A stretch of DNA of 64,000 nucleotides from CAIMUS01 sp963708455 (GTDB lineage Bacteria; Pseudomonadota; Gammaproteobacteria; Competibacterales; Competibacteraceae): positions 1,302,001 through 1,366,000 of the forward strand of contig CAVPSQ010000004.1 in assembly GCA_963708455.1 (NCBI GenBank), in the 5' to 3' direction. The notes under the pieces are model-generated. The model saw nothing but the letters and a program-made list of their open reading frames with translations. It searched no databases and had not been told where the DNA came from. The stretch's first letter is position 1. Each line of letters opens with the position of its first letter. A program made the position numbers and the translations under genes. Below are positions 59,641 to 64,000 of this stretch, piece by piece.

Positions 59641-60384
59641 ATGACGTTAGAGGGTAAAGTCGCCCTGGTCAGCGGTGCCAGCCGGGGCATTGGTCAGGCC
59701 ATCGCCCGCGAACTGGGCCGGCGCGACGCCACGGTCATCGGCACGGCCACCACGGACGCGGGCGCCGCCGCCATCAGCGCCGATTTGCAGGCGCACGGCG
59801 GCCAGGGGCGCGGTCTGTGCCTGGACGTCACCCAGGCCGAGGCGGTGGAAGCCGCGCTCAAAGTGATAACCGCAGAATTCGGCAGCCCCGTCATTGTGGT
59901 GAACAACGCCGGCATCACCCGCGACAATCTGCTGCTGCGCATGAAAGAGGACGAGTGGGAGGCGGTACTCGCTACCGATCTGTCCTCGGTCTACCGGCTC
60001 AGCAAGGCGGTGCTGCGGGGCATGCTCAAGGCGCGTTTCGGACGCATCATCAACATCGCTTCGGTGATCGGCGCCACCGGCAACGCCGGACAAAGCAATT
60101 ACGCCGCCGCCAAGGCCGGGATGATCGGTTTCACCAAGTCCCTGGCCCAGGAGGTCGGTTCGCGCGGCATTACCGTCAACGCGGTGGCACCCGGTTTTAT
60201 CGACACCGATATGACCCGCGCCCTGCCCGAAGCGCAACGCGCCGCTCTGATCGACAAAATCCCTCTCAACCGGCTCGGCAGCGTTGCCGACGTCGCGTAT
60301 GCGGTTGCGTTCCTGGCCTCTGACGAAGCTGCCTACATCACCGGGGAGACGCTCCATGTGAACGGTGGCATGTATATGAACTGA
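59641..60384 (+). CDS. fabG: 3-oxoacyl-ACP reductase FabG
   Basis: NADPH-dependent reductase of fatty-acid elongation, 247 residues. Rossmann motif VSGASRGIGQAIAREL, then VVNNAGITRDNLLLRMK, the catalytic Ser in IINIASVIGATGNAGQ and Tyr/Lys in NYAAAKAGMIGFTKSL; ends ITGETLHVNGGMYM. The ATG has GCAGGAG upstream. Only 34 bases separate it from fabH. Confidence 0.96.
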   Translation: MTLEGKVALVSGASRGIGQAIARELGRRDATVIGTATTDAGAAAISADLQAHGGQGRGLCLDVTQAEAVEAALKVITAEFGSPVIVVNNAGITRDNLLLRMKEDEWEAVLATDLSSVYRLSKAVLRGMLKARFGRIINIASVIGATGNAGQSNYAAAKAGMIGFTKSLAQEVGSRGITVNAVAPGFIDTDMTRALPEAQRAALIDKIPLNRLGSVADVAYAVAFLASDEAAYITGETLHVNGGMYMN

Positions 60385-60503
60385 CCCCGCCGGCTTTTTG
60401 GCAAAGACACGGATGCTGGATATTCGCTTAACCTGAACTTTAACTTACAATAATCGCGGCAACGCGGTTGTCTGAATTCTTGCAAGTGAGGAATTAACTC
60501 ATC

Positions 60504-60752
60504 ATGAGCACCAACAGCATTGAAGAGCGCGTCAAAAAAATTATCATCGAGCAATTGGGTGTCAAAGCGGAGCAGGTGACCAATGAGGCTTCCTTCGTGG
60601 AAGATCTGGGCGCCGATTCCCTCGATACCGTCGAGTTGGTGATGGCCCTGGAGGAGGAATTCGAGTGCGAGATTCCTGACGAAGACGCTGAAAAAATCCA
60701 AACCGTGCAGCAGGCGATCGACTATATCAATAAACATCGAGGGGAAGGTTGA
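60504..60752 (+). CDS. acpP: Acyl carrier protein
   Basis: The 82-residue acidic carrier has the phosphopantetheine site Ser in EDLGADSLDTVELVMALEE. It begins MSTNSIEERVKKIIIEQLG. Highly expressed in most bacteria; a good gaggaa ribosome site precedes it. A hairpin lies between it and fabF. Confidence 0.97.
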   Translation: MSTNSIEERVKKIIIEQLGVKAEQVTNEASFVEDLGADSLDTVELVMALEEEFECEIPDEDAEKIQTVQQAIDYINKHRGEG

Positions 60753-60773
60753 GCGCCATTGTCCGGTAACCCT

Positions 60774-60802
60774 GACCGTGGCCACCTGCGGTGGTCGCGG
60801 TC
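60774..60802 (+). terminator. Attenuator/terminator between acpP and fabF
   Basis: GACCGTGGCCACC and GGTGGTCGCGGTC pair with a few mismatches around TGC, followed by ttgtgttattt. A partial terminator here would allow more acpP than fabF message, as known in other bacteria. Confidence 0.6.
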
Positions 60803-60841
60803 TTGTGTTATTTACCGGTTTCATCGATAGAGGGTAGGGTC

Positions 60842-62080
60842 TTGGCTAAAAGACGGGTGGTCGTGACGGGTATGGGAATCGTTTCCCCAGTAGGCAACGA
60901 CGTGGCTACCGCCTGGGCGAATGTGCTGGCTGGCAACAGCGGAATCCGACTGCTGACCGCCTTCGACACGAGCGGTCTGCCGGTCCGTTTCGGCGGCGCC
61001 GTCAGGGATTTCGATAGCGAAGCCTATATCAACCGCAAGGACGCCAAAAAAATGGATCTGTTCATTCACTACGGCATCGCAGCGGCCGTCCAGGCGATCG
61101 CCGATGCGGGTCTGGAGGTGACCGCCGCCAATGCCGACAGCATCGGCATACTTATCGGTTCGGGTATCGGCGGCCTGCCGGGCATCGAGGATGGCCACGC
61201 CGCGTATCTCCGCGGAGGGGCACGCAAGTTAACCCCCTTTTTCGTGCCGCGCAGCATCATTAACATGATTTCCGGCAATCTGTCCATCATGTACGGTATC
61301 AAAGGACCCAATCTGGCCCTAGCCACGGCCTGCACCACCGGCACGCATTGTATTGGCCAGGCGGCCCGGATGATCGCCTGGGGTGATGCCGAGGCCATGA
61401 TCGCTGGCGGCGCCGAGATGGCGACCACGCCGACCAGCCTGAGTGGTTTCGCTGCCGCCCGGGCGCTGTCCACCCGCAACGACGCTCCGCAGGCGGCCAG
61501 CAGACCCTGGGATCAGGAACGGGACGGTTTCGTGCTGAGCGATGGCGCTGGCGTGCTGGTGCTGGAAGAATACCAACTCGCCCGGCGCCGCGGCGCCCGC
61601 CTGTACGGCGAGCTGGTCGGTTTCGGGATGAGCGCCGACGCCTATCATATGACGCTGCCGCCAGAGAATGGCGACGGCGCCCGCCGCTGCATGCTGCACG
61701 CCTTGCGCGATGCCGGTCTGAATGCGCAGGATGTCGCTTACATCAACGCCCACGGCACGTCCACGCCCGCTGGCGACAGAGCCGAAAGCGACGCCATCAA
61801 AGCGGCTTTTGGCGACTGTGCACGGCGGCTCGCCATCAGCTCCACCAAGTCCATGACCGGCCATCTGCTGGGAGCGGCTGGCGGCATCGAAGCCATATTT
61901 TGCTTGCTGGCGCTGCGTGACCAGGTCATTCCGCCGACCATCAACCTGGACCAGCCGGATCCGGATTGCAACCTGGATTATGTCCCCCATACCGCCCGCG
62001 AGATGCGCCTTGACGTGGTCCTGTCCAACTCATTTGGGTTCGGCGGCACCAACGGTACGATTATCTTCCGGCGCGTGTAG
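60842..62080 (+). CDS. fabF: 3-oxoacyl-ACP synthase II
   Basis: FabF elongates acyl-ACP. The protein starts at a TTG (reading MAKRRVVVTGMGIVSPVGN) in line with the family N-terminus; about 412 residues. Catalytic Cys in LATACTTGTHCIGQA, His in YINAHGTSTPAGDRAE and second His in SSTKSMTGHLLGAAGG. Ends SNSFGFGGTNGTIIFRRV. Confidence 0.95.
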   Translation: MAKRRVVVTGMGIVSPVGNDVATAWANVLAGNSGIRLLTAFDTSGLPVRFGGAVRDFDSEAYINRKDAKKMDLFIHYGIAAAVQAIADAGLEVTAANADSIGILIGSGIGGLPGIEDGHAAYLRGGARKLTPFFVPRSIINMISGNLSIMYGIKGPNLALATACTTGTHCIGQAARMIAWGDAEAMIAGGAEMATTPTSLSGFAAARALSTRNDAPQAASRPWDQERDGFVLSDGAGVLVLEEYQLARRRGARLYGELVGFGMSADAYHMTLPPENGDGARRCMLHALRDAGLNAQDVAYINAHGTSTPAGDRAESDAIKAAFGDCARRLAISSTKSMTGHLLGAAGGIEAIFCLLALRDQVIPPTINLDQPDPDCNLDYVPHTAREMRLDVVLSNSFGFGGTNGTIIFRRV

Positions 62081-62225
62081 GACCAAGCCGCCTGCACAAT
62101 AGTGCCTGCTGGCACCGGCCAAGGCGGACCTAAGACTACCCGGCTCGCGCCACCGGCGGCAAGGGACAGTTTCTATACATAACGCAACTTCGGTGGCCAG
62201 ACTGTAAGTACGGCACGATCGCTTT

Positions 62226-63968
62226 ATGGATCAAAACAAACGTCTGCAACGATTGGAAGAAGCACGCGCTGCGGGGCAGCTAAACGCGGCTGAGTTCCAG
62301 GAACTCAAGCGGCGGCTGGTGGACTTGCCGCAGGACGCCAAGCGCAAGGCGGCGGCCGGGTCGGCGGGCAGCGGCCGTGAGGCCGAAGAGCTGCGCGAAT
62401 TCAAGTTCATGGAATTACTGGCGCCCGCTATGGAAATCGGCCCTCTCAAGCATCGCTTTCGGCTGGAGCGTCCGCTGGGCGAACCCAGCCGCAGCCGGGT
62501 ATGGCTGGCGGTCGGACCGTCCCCACAGGAGCCCGGGGCTAAACCCAGAGCGCTGAAGATCTATGCGCCGCGCCTGCTGGAGTTTTCCCCGGCCCAGGTC
62601 AGAGATGCCGACGGCGTGCTGACGCATCAGCCCGAGCCGCCGAACCTGCGCCCCTTATTGGTCAGGATACGGGCGAGAGCCACCCTGGCGGCGGCCATCG
62701 ATCACCCCAATATCGTCAAAGTCTACGGTTGGCGCAACGGCGAAGACGGCTGGCCTTTCGTGGAAATGGAGTACCTGGCCGGTCAGAGCGTACGGCAGCG
62801 TCTGCAGCAGGAAGGTCGGCTGAGCTGGGCGCAAACGCTGCCGGTGCTGCGCGCCGTGGCCGCGGCGCTGGATCACGTGCATCAGCGCCATCACCTGCCG
62901 CACCGCAATCTCAAGCCGGAAAACGTGTTTATCACCGACCGCGGCGACGTCAAGGTGCTGGATATCGGCCTGACCTACCAGCCTCGCCAGGCGCCCGCAC
63001 TGCCCGGCGTCGCTACTGAGGCCGCCGGTCCCGCATCGCCGGAGACGCCGGCACCGGGACAGCAACTGCGTTTCAAACTGGATGTCTGTGCGCTGGCCGC
63101 CCTCACGTATGAAATGCTGACTGGCAAGCCGCCCCAGGGCAGGCGCTGGAACGAGCAGGAACCGTATACGGAATTTCTCAGCAGACCGTCTTTGCCATCG
63201 CGGGAACTGGCCAAACCGGCTGAATTCACGGATGCCGCTTGGCCGGTCATGCTGCCGTATCTGTGCTACCAACTGCAACACTGTTCCGATAAAGCCGAAG
63301 AATGGCTGCAGCGGCTGCGGGCGGCGCAGGGTCCATCCGAAACCACGGTGCTCCCCATACCGGCTGCCAAGGTAGGGTATGCCGGTACGACCAAAGGGCT
63401 GGCGGCCGGCGTGATCGCGCTGGTGCTGATAGCCGGTCTCTATCTGTGGCTGGTGGAGCGTTCCTCGCCGACCCGGGTGGCGCTTCAGAGCAGCCCGTCG
63501 GCCGCCGGGCAGCTGGCCGCGCCACCGCCACAGAGCGTGGCCGCCGCGCCGGCCTGGCGGGCAGCCGACGAGCGCGCTTTTGCAGCCGCGCAGCAGAGCG
63601 ATACCCTTAATGCGTATCGGAGTTACCTGCAACGGTGTCCGGAATGCGCTCACCATGCAGCGGCGGACGCCGCCATGCAACGCTTGTGGCAAGCGCAGCG
63701 GGAACAGTTGCAAGCCCGGTTCAAGGCGCATTTGCAGGCCCGCGAGCTGACTCGCGGCCGCCGGGAAGGCCAGCATGCCTGGGCGGTGTTGCAGGAGTGG
63801 GAGGCGCTGGATCCCACCGAGCCTTTCATCGCCGTAGGCCAGCGGCAACTAGCGCTGGCATTCCGGGATTTGGCCCAGGACAGTCTGAAACAGCGCAATT
63901 ATGCCGAAGCGCGCGACCGCCTGGCGCAGGGGAATGCGCTGCTGCCGGGACTGAAAAGAGCTGGCTGA
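62226..63968 (+). CDS. SHOCT-pseudokinase membrane protein, probably frameshifted at its end
   Basis: Residues 1-35 form a SHOCT-like helix pair (RLEEARAAGQLNAAEFQELK). Residues about 75-350 form a Ser/Thr kinase fold with VRAL-type K111 (RALKIYA), HPNIVKVYGW and LKPENVFI. The catalytic HRD reads HRN (N228) and DFG reads DIG (D246), and no glycine-rich loop is seen. A membrane helix (about 390-410, AGVIALVLIAGLYLWLV) is followed by a periplasmic helical part. The frame ends LKRAG at 63968; with one fewer A in the aaaa at 63954-63957 it would continue LKELAELERELADAEA past the window. Probably a scaffold, not an active kinase. Confidence 0.7.
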   Translation: MDQNKRLQRLEEARAAGQLNAAEFQELKRRLVDLPQDAKRKAAAGSAGSGREAEELREFKFMELLAPAMEIGPLKHRFRLERPLGEPSRSRVWLAVGPSPQEPGAKPRALKIYAPRLLEFSPAQVRDADGVLTHQPEPPNLRPLLVRIRARATLAAAIDHPNIVKVYGWRNGEDGWPFVEMEYLAGQSVRQRLQQEGRLSWAQTLPVLRAVAAALDHVHQRHHLPHRNLKPENVFITDRGDVKVLDIGLTYQPRQAPALPGVATEAAGPASPETPAPGQQLRFKLDVCALAALTYEMLTGKPPQGRRWNEQEPYTEFLSRPSLPSRELAKPAEFTDAAWPVMLPYLCYQLQHCSDKAEEWLQRLRAAQGPSETTVLPIPAAKVGYAGTTKGLAAGVIALVLIAGLYLWLVERSSPTRVALQSSPSAAGQLAAPPPQSVAAAPAWRAADERAFAAAQQSDTLNAYRSYLQRCPECAHHAAADAAMQRLWQAQREQLQARFKAHLQARELTRGRREGQHAWAVLQEWEALDPTEPFIAVGQRQLALAFRDLAQDSLKQRNYAEARDRLAQGNALLPGLKRAG

Positions 63969-64000
63969 GCTGGAGCGCGAACTCGCCGACGCCGAGGCCA

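Noticed and set aside
62655..63848. A 397-codon open frame on the minus strand
   Set aside because: It is antisense to the kinase-like gene and shows no domain signature.

Overview
The window is a GC-rich proteobacterial chromosome segment. Gene content and order point to a gammaproteobacterium: lolB-ispE-tRNA-Gln-prs-rplY-pth-ychF, yceF-yceD-rpmF-plsX-fabH-fabG-acpP-fabF, a complete-looking petABC bc1 operon, and rnpB next to mraZ and a division/cell-wall (dcw) cluster. The style resembles Competibacteraceae or purple sulfur bacteria, but that placement is a guess from gene order, not a database result.

Layout. (1) 1-8106 is an accessory region: an IS66-like remnant, an intact IS630-family element, and a chain of small genes, all on the minus strand, separated by attC-like imperfect palindromes. 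This looks like an integron cassette array with no integrase in view (CALIN type). Its cargo is toxin-antitoxin or toxin-immunity modules (toxin tip/immunity, BrnT/BrnA, DUF4258/YgiT-type, a broken PIN toxin with its partner, a RelE/ParE-type addiction pair). The array is cut up by a palindromic repeat of the 'ggggacagaccacg' type, by partial copies of gloB, and by a duplicated segment of about 0.9 kb carrying a DNA-methyltransferase fragment. (2) 8517-18454 is housekeeping: ibaG-murA, hisDC, a c-type cytochrome, petABC, sspB, dolP-yraN, rsmI. (3) 18591-35482 is rnpB followed by the dcw cluster mraZ-rsmH-ftsL-ftsI-murF-mraY-murD-ftsW-murG-murC-murB-ddl-ftsQ-ftsA-ftsZ, driven by a good sigma70 promoter with MraZ boxes. 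(4) 35563-36566 is a second small accessory insertion (cupin gene with an attC-like tail, a 149-bp IS630-derived MITE). (5) 36668-44914 is ychF-pth-rplY-prs-tRNA-Gln-ispE-lolB-TPR, divergent from hemA. (6) 44915-56690 holds fdhD, membrane proteins, PilZ, argF, ilvD, an HTH protein, an H-NS-like protein, a cytochrome b561, a WD40-vWA protein and yceF. (7) 56799-62080 is the fatty-acid/phospholipid cluster, followed by a SHOCT-pseudokinase membrane protein that runs towards the end of the window.

Two global oddities stand out. Several genes normally embedded in these conserved clusters are cleanly absent: hisG, sspA, lpoA/diaA, murE, lpxC and fabD. Five genes are interrupted by apparent single-base frameshifts: gloB, rsmH, murD, the WD40 gene and the kinase-like gene. 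Because murD is essential, at least some of these shifts may be sequencing or assembly errors.

All functional assignments come from motifs and gene order read by eye. No searches were run.
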